From assembly GCA_015060245.1 (NCBI GenBank), contig SUYU01000003.1, forward strand, positions 62,001 through 126,000: a DNA stretch of 64,000 nt, in the 5' to 3' direction. Below are positions 1-7,934 of the stretch, piece after piece (position 1 is the first letter of the stretch; every line of letters begins with the position of its first letter). The notes under the pieces were generated by a model. It was not told where the DNA came from. It was given only the letters and a program-made list of their open reading frames with translations, and ran no database searches. This DNA comes from Bacteroidales bacterium. GTDB lineage: Bacteria; Bacteroidota; Bacteroidia; Bacteroidales; UBA932. Position numbers and translations under genes: made by a program.

Positions 1-1
1 G

Positions 2-322
2 GTTGACCTCATTGACAGGCCCAATGCTGCCTACTCGCTTGACAAGGCCATATCAAACATCAGACTCTTCGGCAGCAACTTCATTCTGCAGACAATGTTC
101 CTCAAGGGCAATGTTGAGGGCAAGATTGTAGATTGCACCAATCCGGAGCACTGCGCTGCATGGAGGGAACTTGTTAGGGAACTCAAGCCGAGGGAGATAA
201 TGATGTACACAATAGACCGAGAAACCCCGGCACAGAATCTGCAGAAGGTCACTGTAGAAGAGATGACTGCAATTGCACAGCCGCTTCTTGACGAAGGTTA
301 CAATATACAGATAAAAGGATAA
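2..322 (+). CDS. Radical SAM family protein, C-terminal part (gene enters from the left edge)
   Basis: The reading frame is open from base 2 to a TAA at 320-322, giving about 106 C-terminal residues; the start lies outside the window. The fragment contains IDRPNAAYSL, FILQTMFLKG and REIMMYTIDRETP. I recognise these as typical of the C-terminal half of a radical SAM family common in Bacteroidota, whose CxxxCxxC iron-sulfur site would lie upstream of the window. The methionine codon at 95 is internal. dtd follows after only 4 bases, so the two are probably co-transcribed. The substrate is unknown. Family assignment rests on memory of the C-terminal pattern alone, so it is moderately sure. Confidence 0.6.
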   Translation, partial: VDLIDRPNAAYSLDKAISNIRLFGSNFILQTMFLKGNVEGKIVDCTNPEHCAAWRELVRELKPREIMMYTIDRETPAQNLQKVTVEEMTAIAQPLLDEGYNIQIKG

Positions 323-326
323 AGCG

Positions 327-779
327 ATGAGGGTAGTTATACAGCGTGTTACACAGGCCAATGTTGTGATTGAGGGCAAGACCAACGGAGAGATTGGCAA
401 TGGAATGATGATACTTGTAGGTATTGAAGAGACAGATTCTGATGAAGATATTGCATGGCTTACAAAGAAGATCGTAAACCTCAGGATTTTTGATGACGAG
501 AATGGCGTCATGAACCTCTCCATTCTTGACAAGGGTGGAGAGATACTGCTTATAAGCCAGTTTACACTCCACGCCTCTACGGCTAAAGGGAACAGGCCAT
601 CATATATAAAGGCAGCCAAACCCGATATCTCGGTTCCAATCTATGAGAGATTCATAAAGAGTCTTGAGACAGCCATGGGAAAGAGCATCGCCACCGGCAT
701 ATTTGGAGCGGACATGAAGGTCTCACTTACCAATGACGGTCCTGTAACCATAATCATTGATTCAAAGCGCAAGGAGTAA
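327..779 (+). CDS. dtd: D-aminoacyl-tRNA deacylase
   Basis: Dtd removes D-amino acids (and glycine from tRNA-Ala) mischarged onto tRNA, a cytoplasmic proofreading enzyme that works through the tRNA rather than protein side chains. The 150-residue length equals that of the family. The start MRVVIQRVTQANV, the SQFTLHAS motif near residue 80 (family SQxTL) and NDGPVT near residue 137 (family NxGPVT) are all present; the last two form the cross-subunit active-site pocket of the dimer. It sits 4 bases after the radical SAM gene and 50 bases before the likely deoC start. Confidence is high. Confidence 0.97.
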   Translation: MRVVIQRVTQANVVIEGKTNGEIGNGMMILVGIEETDSDEDIAWLTKKIVNLRIFDDENGVMNLSILDKGGEILLISQFTLHASTAKGNRPSYIKAAKPDISVPIYERFIKSLETAMGKSIATGIFGADMKVSLTNDGPVTIIIDSKRKE

Positions 780-829
780 CCTTGCAGGAATAACACATCT
801 TGAACAAGCGGATAAAGAAGATAGAAGAA

Positions 830-1708
830 ATGGAACATATGAAAGATTTATTGGACAAATACGGCTATACTCCACAAATTGACCAACTTGACAAAAGGCT
901 CTCTGCCATACAGGCCAATCTTGACAATTGGGTTACACCTGAAAATCTTGCAGCCTGCCTTGGCTTTATGGATCTCACTACCCTGAACAGTTCAGATACG
1001 GAGGAGAGGGTTGCCTCATTTGCCAATAAGGTAAACAACTTCAAGAAACACTTTCCCAACTACCCTACTCCGGCTGCAATTTGCGTATATCCGAACCTCG
1101 GCCATAGTGTTAAGGAGAACCTTACTGCCCCTGACGTTAAAGTTGCTGTAGTGGCTGCAGTATTTCCAAATGCCCAGAGTTTTCTTGAGGTAAAAACCCT
1201 TGAGTGCAAAATGGCGGTAGAGGCCGGTGCCGATGAGGTTGACATTGTTCTTGCACTGAACTCTTTCCTTGCAGGCAATCTTGAAAAGGCTGCCGGAGAA
1301 ATAAGAAAAATTAAAGAGACAATCGCAGACAAGCATCTTAAGGTCATTCTTGAGACCGGTGCACTTGCCACTCCTGAGAGAATAGCCGCAGCGTCATTCC
1401 TTGCAATGGAGTCCGGTGCAGATTTCATCAAGACATCAACAGGCAAACAGGAGCCCGCAGCAACACCTATGGCCGCAATAGTCATGTGCGAATGCATCAA
1501 GGCTTACCACGAAAAAACCGGCAAGAAGATTGGATTCAAACCTGCCGGTGGAATGGTTGCTGCAAAAGATGCAATATGCTATTACGCCATTGTAGACACG
1601 ATTCTTGGCAAAGAGTGGCTCAACAAGGAGTATTTCAGGTTGGGAGCCAGCCGTCTTGCCAACAATCTGCTCGGCGAACTTGAGCAGAAGACCGTAAGTT
1701 ACTACTAA
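830..1708 (+). CDS. deoC: Deoxyribose-phosphate aldolase
   Basis: DeoC cleaves 2-deoxyribose-5-phosphate to glyceraldehyde-3-phosphate and acetaldehyde in deoxynucleoside catabolism. Visible class I aldolase motifs are DLTTL, ICVYPNLG, ADEVDIVLAL, KVILETGAL, DFIKTSTGK (its first lysine forms the Schiff base) and GFKPAGGM (second active-site lysine). The frame is open from a TTG at 800, but ATG at 830 or 839 fits the family N terminus better; I give 830 (292 residues). The gene ends 29 bases from the convergent thioredoxin-like gene, with a T-run (1711-1719) as the only terminator-like sequence. Start choice is uncertain; the identity is not. Confidence 0.95.
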   Translation: MEHMKDLLDKYGYTPQIDQLDKRLSAIQANLDNWVTPENLAACLGFMDLTTLNSSDTEERVASFANKVNNFKKHFPNYPTPAAICVYPNLGHSVKENLTAPDVKVAVVAAVFPNAQSFLEVKTLECKMAVEAGADEVDIVLALNSFLAGNLEKAAGEIRKIKETIADKHLKVILETGALATPERIAAASFLAMESGADFIKTSTGKQEPAATPMAAIVMCECIKAYHEKTGKKIGFKPAGGMVAAKDAICYYAIVDTILGKEWLNKEYFRLGASRLANNLLGELEQKTVSYY

Positions 1709-1737
1709 CAGTTTTTTTCAGATACTGCATAGTGCCG

Positions 1738-2268
1738 CTACTGTGCAAGGGCCTTTTCAATGAGTTTTATGACCTCATTGACATCACCTGCCTTATAACC
1801 GACAGATGCATGGACAAGTTTGCCGTCCTTGCCAAACAGATATGCACGCGGAATGCTTTTTTCCGCAAATTGAGAATAGGCTTTGCGTTCCGGATCGGGA
1901 TAGAGAGGGAATGTGAAGCCCTTTTTTTCATTATATTTCGAGAGTTCCTCATCTGTATGCTCCCTTCCAATCACTATGAACTCAAACGCCTTGTTATCCT
2001 TGAATTTTGGCCACAGATGCTCCTGTATCTCCGCCAGTTCAACCTGACAAGGACCGCACCAGGTTGCAAAGAGTGATATGAGTACAACCTTGCCATTCAA
2101 ATCACCTGATTTCAGATTTCCGTGAACCGACGACTGCAATACAAACTCAGGAATAGGGTCTCCGGTCTTCAACTCCTTTGCCACCCCTGCCCCATCCTGC
2201 TGTGCGTAAACTCCTTGTGAAAAAATCACAGCAAAAAGGGCACATAAAATAAAAATGCTCTTTTTCAT
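1738..2268 (-). CDS. Exported TlpA/ResA-like thiol-disulfide oxidoreductase
   Basis: A 176-residue thioredoxin-fold protein with an N-terminal signal peptide (about residues 1-22, ending GVYAQ), so it acts in the periplasm or is membrane-tethered. The redox motif CGPC is at residues 71-74 in an FATWCGPC context and the cis-proline is P140 in SIPRAYL. This is the AhpC-TSA/Redoxin arrangement of TlpA/ResA-type reductases that keep exported or haem-binding cysteines reduced. It lies 78 bases downstream of the choloylglycine-hydrolase-family gene on the same strand and may be read through from it. Physiological partner unknown. Confidence 0.85.
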   Translation of the reverse strand: MKKSIFILCALFAVIFSQGVYAQQDGAGVAKELKTGDPIPEFVLQSSVHGNLKSGDLNGKVVLISLFATWCGPCQVELAEIQEHLWPKFKDNKAFEFIVIGREHTDEELSKYNEKKGFTFPLYPDPERKAYSQFAEKSIPRAYLFGKDGKLVHASVGYKAGDVNEVIKLIEKALAQ

Positions 2269-2346
2269 CTCTAAAAATTTTGATTAATGACCAATAACGG
2301 TCACTAATTTAGCCATTTTTATCAAATATGCCCTCTGCCTATGAAA

Positions 2347-3489
2347 CTATTTTACAATTACCATCTCCACAGGCTCTTCAAGAACGGGATCAAGCGGCTT
2401 GAATTCATATTTAACGGAGTCAAAATCAATGCTCTTCAAATCGATGCACCTGATGGTACTGTTGTATGTTGTCCTGTAATAGAGTTTGAGTTCCTTAAGG
2501 TCAGATGCAGAGGTACATGGTGTGGCACTCGGCACATCAGGAACCTCTCCCAAAGGGTGCTCAATGCCAATAGGAATATCAAAATTGTTCAAAATATGGA
2601 AAGCCTGCAATACAGTCCTGTATGAATTCTCCAATTGCGGGGCAGTAGCCTTGAAATATGCAATTCGTATAAAGCGCGATGGCGAAGTCATATCACCAGG
2701 CAGACCCAATGCACCTGAGCCTCCGCCAATTGAGGTTATCTCAAAATCGCCCCACTTCTGGCTCTTTGCCACTCCCGGATAGAGATTGATGTAGTTGCTC
2801 AAATTTGACAGATGCCAACTGAACTCCGGTCCGTTTGTAAAGACCCCCACAGGATTTTCATGGAATTGTGCTTCCCCGTTTATGAACTCCAGAACGACCT
2901 GGCGCCCACCCGGCTCCCCAATTCTCCAGTGTACGGTAGAGGAATCACCTCCTACAGCAATCGAAACCACATCAATCTCCTGCAGAGCCTCTTTCACCTC
3001 ATCTATTGTTGCAAAGGAACCCAGCACCCAGGTTACGAACTGCATATCGGCCAATGTACCTGCGTTATTCTGCGGATTGTATGGAACATATTTGCCGAAT
3101 TTTGGAAAATAGAAGAGACCAGCCTGGAGTCCCTTTTCGTTCAATCCCTCAATAATGAACTCCTTCTGCTGGGGAGCAATTCCCGCAACACCATATTTTG
3201 CAGTAAACTCAAGCCCATTCTTGCCCTGCGGGGTATAGGAGACTATTCTCTCCCCTCTTGGAATTACGACACGTCCATAAGGCACATAGGGCCCAGCCCA
3301 CTCCATTGTTCTGGCCATGACATACCCTCCATCTTTTGCCATAAGTCCTATTCCGGTACAGGCAGCACCATTGAAGGCCAATTTGACGCCACATTCATTT
3401 GCTGCCTGACCATATGCATCTGCAGTTACAGCCATTCCTGCCGCCATAACTGCACCAAACAATAATATCTTTGCTTTAATCTCTTCCAT
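2347..3489 (-). CDS. Choloylglycine hydrolase / penicillin acylase family linear-amide hydrolase
   Basis: An exported N-terminal-nucleophile amidase (380 residues). An earlier in-frame ATG at 3528 lies inside the hairpin at 3499-3541, so I take ATG 3489, which gives a clear signal peptide. The family nucleophile cysteine is in AACTG (Cys41) and would be exposed by removing signal peptide plus a short propeptide. Other family positions: ARTMEW (active-site Arg; the usual Asp is Glu here), TNGPEFSWHL (Asn) and SPSRF (Arg). Family members hydrolyse conjugated bile salts, penicillin V or N-acyl homoserine lactones; the substrate cannot be read from sequence. It follows pheT but with a hairpin between. 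Confidence 0.87.
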   Translation of the reverse strand: MEEIKAKILLFGAVMAAGMAVTADAYGQAANECGVKLAFNGAACTGIGLMAKDGGYVMARTMEWAGPYVPYGRVVIPRGERIVSYTPQGKNGLEFTAKYGVAGIAPQQKEFIIEGLNEKGLQAGLFYFPKFGKYVPYNPQNNAGTLADMQFVTWVLGSFATIDEVKEALQEIDVVSIAVGGDSSTVHWRIGEPGGRQVVLEFINGEAQFHENPVGVFTNGPEFSWHLSNLSNYINLYPGVAKSQKWGDFEITSIGGGSGALGLPGDMTSPSRFIRIAYFKATAPQLENSYRTVLQAFHILNNFDIPIGIEHPLGEVPDVPSATPCTSASDLKELKLYYRTTYNSTIRCIDLKSIDFDSVKYEFKPLDPVLEEPVEMVIVK

Positions 3490-3498
3490 AATAAAACA

Positions 3499-3541
3499 TT
3501 TATCCCGACAGATGTAACTGAATGTCACCTGTCGGGATAAA
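3499..3541 (-). terminator. Perfect 13-bp hairpin between pheT and the choloylglycine-hydrolase gene
   Basis: TTTATCCCGACAG (3499-3511) pairs exactly with CTGTCGGGATAAA (3529-3541) around a 17-base loop. On the minus strand it lies 38 bases after the pheT stop and 9 bases before the next start codon, followed by a modest U-rich stretch. It could end the ftsY-pheT transcript, or sit in the leader of the downstream gene and mask its ribosome-binding region. The sequence does not separate the two. Confidence 0.65.
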
Positions 3542-3579
3542 AACGTTTATTACAAAGAATAGTTCAGAAGCAGAACGGT

Positions 3580-6090
3580 CTACCTCAAAGTTGCCCCGAA
3601 CTTATCCTGGAATGTCTTGAGCAGTTTTGCCATGATAGCCTCCACCGCCTTGTCAGTAAGGGTCTTCTCAAGATCCTGCAATACAAAATTGATTGCATAC
3701 TGTTTTTTGCCTTCCGGAATCTTGTCTCCTGTATATACATCAAACAGATTTACAGCCTTGAGCAGTTTCTTCTCTGTAGCAAATGCAGCCTTTCTCAACT
3801 CTGCAAAAGAGACCTCCTGATCAAGCAACAGCGCCAAATCTCTCTTTACCTCAGGGTATTTAGGCAACTCCTTATACTGCACTTTATTCTTCTTGATAAG
3901 TTTCAAGAGAACATTCCAACTGATCTCTGCGGCAAATACAGGCTGCTTGATGCCGAACTGTTTCAAGCGTGCAGGAGAAATTGTTCCCAACACGGCCAAC
4001 TGCTTGCCGTTTGCACTGTATGAAAGGCCTTCAGAGAAGAGGTCAGCAGGAGCAAGAGTATACTCAAGATTTGCAATATCTACACCGAACTTCCTCAACA
4101 GAAGTTCAACATAACCCTTGATTGCAAAATAGTTGCCCGCAACAGTCCTGTTTCTCCACGACTGTACACCGTTTCCTGTAATGAAGATTGAGAATCTTGG
4201 CTCTTCCGAGTACTTTTTCAACTCAAAATTCTTGCGCAAAGGCGCTCCATGCACGTTGAATTCAGGCTCTTTATAGTGTTCCGGCTGGGTGTAATCAGCA
4301 TTGTATGAATATACATTGCCGTACTCAAACAATTTAAGGTCAGGCATCTGCCTGTTTATGTTATAGGCAATCACCTCAAGGCCGTTCAAAAGAAGTGTCT
4401 GGCGCATACAGTTCAAGTCCGAACTCAACGGGTTCATTATCATAGCGCAATTAGCCTGCGGATATGTCTTCAGTTGTGCATAGTAATCGCTCTTTGTAAG
4501 CGAATTGTTCATCATCTCCATGAAACCGTTTGAAGCCATGAACTCCGATGCAAGAACCTTTACCCTTTCAGGATCTGGTTTTGGTGTTGTATTGATTGAT
4601 GCCTTGACATTGCCTGGAAGTTCAATGTTGTTGTAGCCGTAAATTCTCAACACATCCTCAACAACATCACACTCTCTGTAGACGTCAACCCTGTAGGCAG
4701 GTACCTTGACCACTGCACCCTCTGCACTCTCCGAGACAAACTCCATATCAAGATACTCAAGTATCCTACGGATGGTCTCCGCTCCAATCTCCTTACCGAT
4801 CAAGCGTTCCATACGCTTATAATCAAGTTCAACCACCTTCTTCTCAATAGGCTGTGACACCACATCGATTATATTGCCTGTAATCTCGCCGCCCGCAATC
4901 TCCTTTACAAGCATTGCAGCCCTCTTTATTGCATACTCGGTAACCATAGGATCACAACCGCGCTCATAACGGAATGAAGCATCTGTCTTGAGTGTATGGC
5001 GTTTAGAGGTTTTCCTTACATATACCGGATTGAAATATGCGCTCTCAAGGAATACATTTACTGTATCCATTGTAACACCGCTCTTCTCTCCACCAAATAC
5101 TCCGGCTATACACATTGGCTCCTGGGCATTGCAAATCATAAGGTCCTTGTCATCAAGTTCCCTCTCAACGCCATCCAATGTAACGAACTTGGTTCCTTTA
5201 GGACAAAAATCAACAACAACTTTATTGCCTGCAATCATATCTGCATCAAATGCATGCATAGGCTGTCCCATCTCCTGCATGATATAGTTTGTGATATCAA
5301 CTATCGAGTTAATGGGTCTTTGTCCCACGGCAACAAGTTTGGCCTTAAGCCAATCAGGAGACTCAGTTACCTTTACACCTCTGATTGTAAGGCCTGTATA
5401 TCTTGGTGCTGCCTCTTTTGCCTTTACCTCTATCTCTATTGCATTGCCATCCGGATTATCTGATTTGAAATCTTCAACTGACGGAAGGGTCATCTCTCCA
5501 CCCATGTTGTTCAATTTCAAATAGGCGCTCAAATCCCTCGCCACTCCAATATGGGAAGCGGCATCAACCCTGTTGGGTGTCAAACCGATTGTAAAGACTA
5601 TATCGCTCTTGAGATTGAGATAATCCTTCGCAGGCGTACCTGGTACAGCGGCAGGATCAAGAACCATAATGCCCTCGTGATTGTGCCCTATTCCCAACTC
5701 ATCCTCTGCACACAACATACCGAAACTCTCGACTCCACGTATCTTCGACTTCTTTATCTTTATCTCCTCACCATTACTGAAGGTAAGTTTTGTATTGAGC
5801 GTAGCCAGCATTACCTTCTGGCCGGCAGCCACATTAGGAGCACCACAAACTATCTGGATCGGATCCCCCTCTCCTGTATTCACTTTTGTAACATGCAAGT
5901 GGTCTGAATCAGGATGCTCATTGCACTCCAAGACCTCCGCCACAATAACACCTGCCAATCCACCGGGAACCTCCTCCCTCACTTCACAACCCTCTACCTC
6001 CAAACCAATGGAATTGAGAATTGTCTCAACTTCAGCCGGAGCAAGGTCAAATCCCACATACTCCTTAAGCCAATTGTACGAAATATCCAT
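3580..6090 (-). CDS. pheT: Phenylalanine-tRNA ligase beta subunit
   Basis: An 836-residue PheRS beta chain, which with PheS (not in this window) charges tRNA-Phe and carries the editing site for misactivated tyrosine. Domains in order: the N-terminal structural segment, an EMAP/OB tRNA-binding domain (about 40-150, with VCGAPNV), the B3/B4 editing domain (about 210-400, with NYIMQEMGQPMHAFDAD), B5 (about 405-480), the catalytic-like core (about 500-700) and the C-terminal FDX-ACB anticodon-binding domain (about 740-836, with KYPEVKRDLALLL). Length is slightly above the roughly 800 usual. It follows ftsY by 23 bases and is probably co-transcribed with it. Confidence 0.98.
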   Translation of the reverse strand: MDISYNWLKEYVGFDLAPAEVETILNSIGLEVEGCEVREEVPGGLAGVIVAEVLECNEHPDSDHLHVTKVNTGEGDPIQIVCGAPNVAAGQKVMLATLNTKLTFSNGEEIKIKKSKIRGVESFGMLCAEDELGIGHNHEGIMVLDPAAVPGTPAKDYLNLKSDIVFTIGLTPNRVDAASHIGVARDLSAYLKLNNMGGEMTLPSVEDFKSDNPDGNAIEIEVKAKEAAPRYTGLTIRGVKVTESPDWLKAKLVAVGQRPINSIVDITNYIMQEMGQPMHAFDADMIAGNKVVVDFCPKGTKFVTLDGVERELDDKDLMICNAQEPMCIAGVFGGEKSGVTMDTVNVFLESAYFNPVYVRKTSKRHTLKTDASFRYERGCDPMVTEYAIKRAAMLVKEIAGGEITGNIIDVVSQPIEKKVVELDYKRMERLIGKEIGAETIRRILEYLDMEFVSESAEGAVVKVPAYRVDVYRECDVVEDVLRIYGYNNIELPGNVKASINTTPKPDPERVKVLASEFMASNGFMEMMNNSLTKSDYYAQLKTYPQANCAMIMNPLSSDLNCMRQTLLLNGLEVIAYNINRQMPDLKLFEYGNVYSYNADYTQPEHYKEPEFNVHGAPLRKNFELKKYSEEPRFSIFITGNGVQSWRNRTVAGNYFAIKGYVELLLRKFGVDIANLEYTLAPADLFSEGLSYSANGKQLAVLGTISPARLKQFGIKQPVFAAEISWNVLLKLIKKNKVQYKELPKYPEVKRDLALLLDQEVSFAELRKAAFATEKKLLKAVNLFDVYTGDKIPEGKKQYAINFVLQDLEKTLTDKAVEAIMAKLLKTFQDKFGATLR

Positions 6091-6113
6091 ATCTGTAAAT
6101 AATTATTTGTTTA

Positions 6114-7079
6114 TCAATTATTGAAGAGTGAAGCAACAAACTCCTTTTTGTCAAACACCTGCAAATCCTCTATCTTCTCACCCACACCAATGAACTTGAC
6201 TGGAATATGGAACTGGTCCGAAATACCAATAACAACTCCACCCTTCGCTGTTCCATCCAATTTTGTTACTGCCAAGGCGGTAACGTCAGTAGCCTTAGTA
6301 AACTCCTTTGCCTGCTGATATGCATTCTGGCCTGTAGAACCGTCAAGAACCAGAAGAACCTCATGAGGCGCATCAGGAACCACCTTGCGCATCACATTCC
6401 TGATTTTGGTAAGTTCGTTCATCAAATTTACCTTGTTGTGCAATCTTCCGGCTGTATCTATAAGAACTACATCAGCATCCTGTGCAACGGCAGATTTAAG
6501 CGTATCATATGCAACAGAGGCCGGATCTGAACCCATACCCTGCTTTACAATAGGTACGCCTGCCCTCTCACTCCAAATTACAAGTTGCTCAACTGCAGCA
6601 GCCCTGAAGGTATCTGCAGCACCAAGGACTACACTCTTTCCTGAGTTTTTCAATCTCAAGGCCAATTTGCCGATAGTTGTAGTCTTTCCTACACCATTCA
6701 CACCTACAACCAATATGACATAGGGTTTCTTGGAAAAATCAAATACAGGTTTTTCCTCTTCGGTCTCCTCATCCTTTATATCAAGCAGTTTCTCAATCTC
6801 CTCCCTCAGGATGGCATATAGTTCCTGGGTATTCATGAACTTGTCCCTGGCCACACGCTCCTCAAGACTCTCTATTATTTTGAGAGTTGTTTCAACTCCA
6901 ATATCAGAAGCAATTAGAGCCTCCTCTATACCATCCAAAACATCATCGTCAACCTTTGATTTTCCAACAATTGCACGTGATATCTTTTCAAAAATACCGG
7001 TTTTTGTCTTCTGAAGACCCTGATCCAAAGATGCTTTTTCCTCTTTGCTCTTTTTGCCGAACAATCCAAAAAATGCCAT
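6114..7079 (-). CDS. ftsY: Signal recognition particle receptor FtsY
   Basis: FtsY is the SRP-GTPase receptor that docks ribosome-SRP complexes at the membrane for co-translational insertion. The 321-residue protein has a short lysine-rich N terminus, the helical N domain (about 20-100), and the G domain with P-loop GVNGVGKT at 126-133, the SRP-GTPase DTFRAAA motif, DTAGRLH, TKLDGTAKGG and GVGEKIEDL. The acidic A domain of the E. coli protein is almost absent, as in most non-proteobacterial FtsY. The gene follows the rpmB-rpmG-DUF4295 cluster but is separated from it by a terminator and has its own -7 box. Confidence 0.98.
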   Translation of the reverse strand: MAFFGLFGKKSKEEKASLDQGLQKTKTGIFEKISRAIVGKSKVDDDVLDGIEEALIASDIGVETTLKIIESLEERVARDKFMNTQELYAILREEIEKLLDIKDEETEEEKPVFDFSKKPYVILVVGVNGVGKTTTIGKLALRLKNSGKSVVLGAADTFRAAAVEQLVIWSERAGVPIVKQGMGSDPASVAYDTLKSAVAQDADVVLIDTAGRLHNKVNLMNELTKIRNVMRKVVPDAPHEVLLVLDGSTGQNAYQQAKEFTKATDVTALAVTKLDGTAKGGVVIGISDQFHIPVKFIGVGEKIEDLQVFDKKEFVASLFNN

Positions 7080-7105
7080 AATATGTAAGTTTGTTTAGTA
7101 ACTTG

Positions 7106-7113
7106 CAAATATA
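7106..7113 (-). promoter_or_regulatory. Putative ftsY promoter, -7 box TATATTTG
   Basis: On the minus strand TATATTTG matches the Bacteroidota -7 consensus TAnnTTTG and lies 26 bases before the ftsY ATG, downstream of the terminator at 7179-7219. No clear TTTG occurs at the -33 position, so the call rests on the -7 box and position. Confidence 0.5.
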
Positions 7114-7178
7114 GGAAATTTCCTCAAAGAAGAGAAATGCATAACCCGTTATGATTGAAAAAGAGGAGACATTGCCAT

Positions 7179-7219
7179 AAAAAGGAGTAGGGTAACCCAA
7201 ATTGGATTACCCTACTCCT
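7179..7219 (-). terminator. Intrinsic terminator after the rpmB-rpmG-DUF4295 cluster
   Basis: A perfect 13-bp stem, AGGAGTAGGGTAA (7183-7195) against TTACCCTACTCCT (7207-7219), with further CC/GG pairing inside the loop. Read on the minus strand it is followed by TTTTT. It begins 19 bases after the DUF4295 stop codon and separates the ribosomal-protein cluster from ftsY. Confidence 0.9.
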
Positions 7220-7237
7220 ATATCATTGGACGCAAAA

Positions 7238-7399
7238 CTATTTCTTTGCGAAGAAGTCTTTTACAAGAGCCGTTGGAACCATCTCTTCGTTAAAAACGTA
7301 CGCACCGGTTTTGTCAGATTTAACCATGCGGATACATTTTACATAATTTCTCAATTGTGATTTATCACCACTAAAGGTAGCTACCGCTTTCTTTGCCAT
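7238..7399 (-). CDS. DUF4295 family small basic protein
   Basis: A 53-residue lysine-rich protein, MAKKAVATFSGD... ending DFFAKK, with the DUF4295 core KCIRMVKSDKTGAYVF-NEEMVP. In Bacteroidota this family is typically found directly after rpmG, as here (19 bases downstream), suggesting a ribosome-associated or translation-linked role; the function is not established. It ends in TAG and is followed by a strong terminator. I read this gene directly from the complementary sequence. Confidence 0.9.
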   Translation of the reverse strand: MAKKAVATFSGDKSQLRNYVKCIRMVKSDKTGAYVFNEEMVPTALVKDFFAKK

Positions 7400-7418
7400 T
7401 TCTGAAAATTTTTAATTG

Positions 7419-7601
7419 TTATTTAATCTCGCGGTGCAAAGTAACCTTCTTCAAATAAGGATTATACTTTTTACGCTCTAATCTTTGTGTTGTGTTCTTT
7501 TTGTTTTTAGTGGTAATATACCTTGACATGCCTGGTACACCACTTTCTCTTTGTTCTGTACACTCAAGAATTACTTGAACTCTATTACCTTTCTTTGCCA
7601 T
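7419..7601 (-). CDS. rpmG: 50S ribosomal protein L33
   Basis: A 60-residue L33 beginning [17 protein letters not shown], with the family-typical [11 protein letters not shown] and final [16 protein letters not shown]. There are no CxxC pairs, so this is the zinc-free form. It lies 11 bases after rpmB and 19 bases before the DUF4295 gene in a tight three-gene unit. L33 sits near the E site of the large subunit. Confidence 0.97.
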   Translation of the reverse strand: MAKKGNRVQVILECTEQRESGVPGMSRYITTKNKKNTTQRLERKKYNPYLKKVTLHREIK

Positions 7602-7612
7602 ATCCTAATATA

Positions 7613-7855
7613 TTACACTAATTTGATTAAACCTTTCTCAGAAGCAGATTTCAATGAAGCAGCCAAACCATTCTTGCTGATGTTTCTGATGCCGGCAGCA
7701 GTAACTCTCAATGTTACGAATCTCTTCTCTTCCTCCAACCAGAACTTTTTAGTTCTTAGGTTAAGGGCAAACTCACGCTTTGTGCGACGCTTTGAATGGG
7801 AAACATTGTTTCCAATCATTCTTCTTTTACCTGTAATTTGACAAATCTTTGCCAT
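7613..7855 (-). CDS. rpmB: 50S ribosomal protein L28
   Basis: An 80-residue L28: [27 protein letters not shown], then [27 protein letters not shown]. Its position ahead of rpmG is the widespread bacterial order. It is first in the unit and has a promoter-like sequence just upstream (7896-7927), which also marks the boundary from the lepB operon. Confidence 0.97.
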   Translation of the reverse strand: MAKICQITGKRRMIGNNVSHSKRRTKREFALNLRTKKFWLEEEKRFVTLRVTAAGIRNISKNGLAASLKSASEKGLIKLV

Positions 7856-7895
7856 TTTTATATTGCGATTTTATAATTATTCAAAATTTAGGGTG

Positions 7896-7927
7896 CAAAT
7901 ATCACTCTTTTTTTTCTAATATACAAA
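7896..7927 (-). promoter_or_regulatory. Putative promoter for rpmB-rpmG-DUF4295
   Basis: On the minus strand TTTG (7924-7927) is followed after 20 bases by GATATTTG (7896-7903), one mismatch from TAnnTTTG. The rpmB ATG is 40 bases downstream. Spacing is right for the Bacteroidota promoter, but the -7 box is imperfect. Confidence 0.5.
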
Positions 7928-7934
7928 TGTTTTG

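Noticed and set aside
53-619. 188-residue open frame on the minus strand
   Set aside because: Antisense to the radical SAM fragment and dtd, both with clear family motifs.
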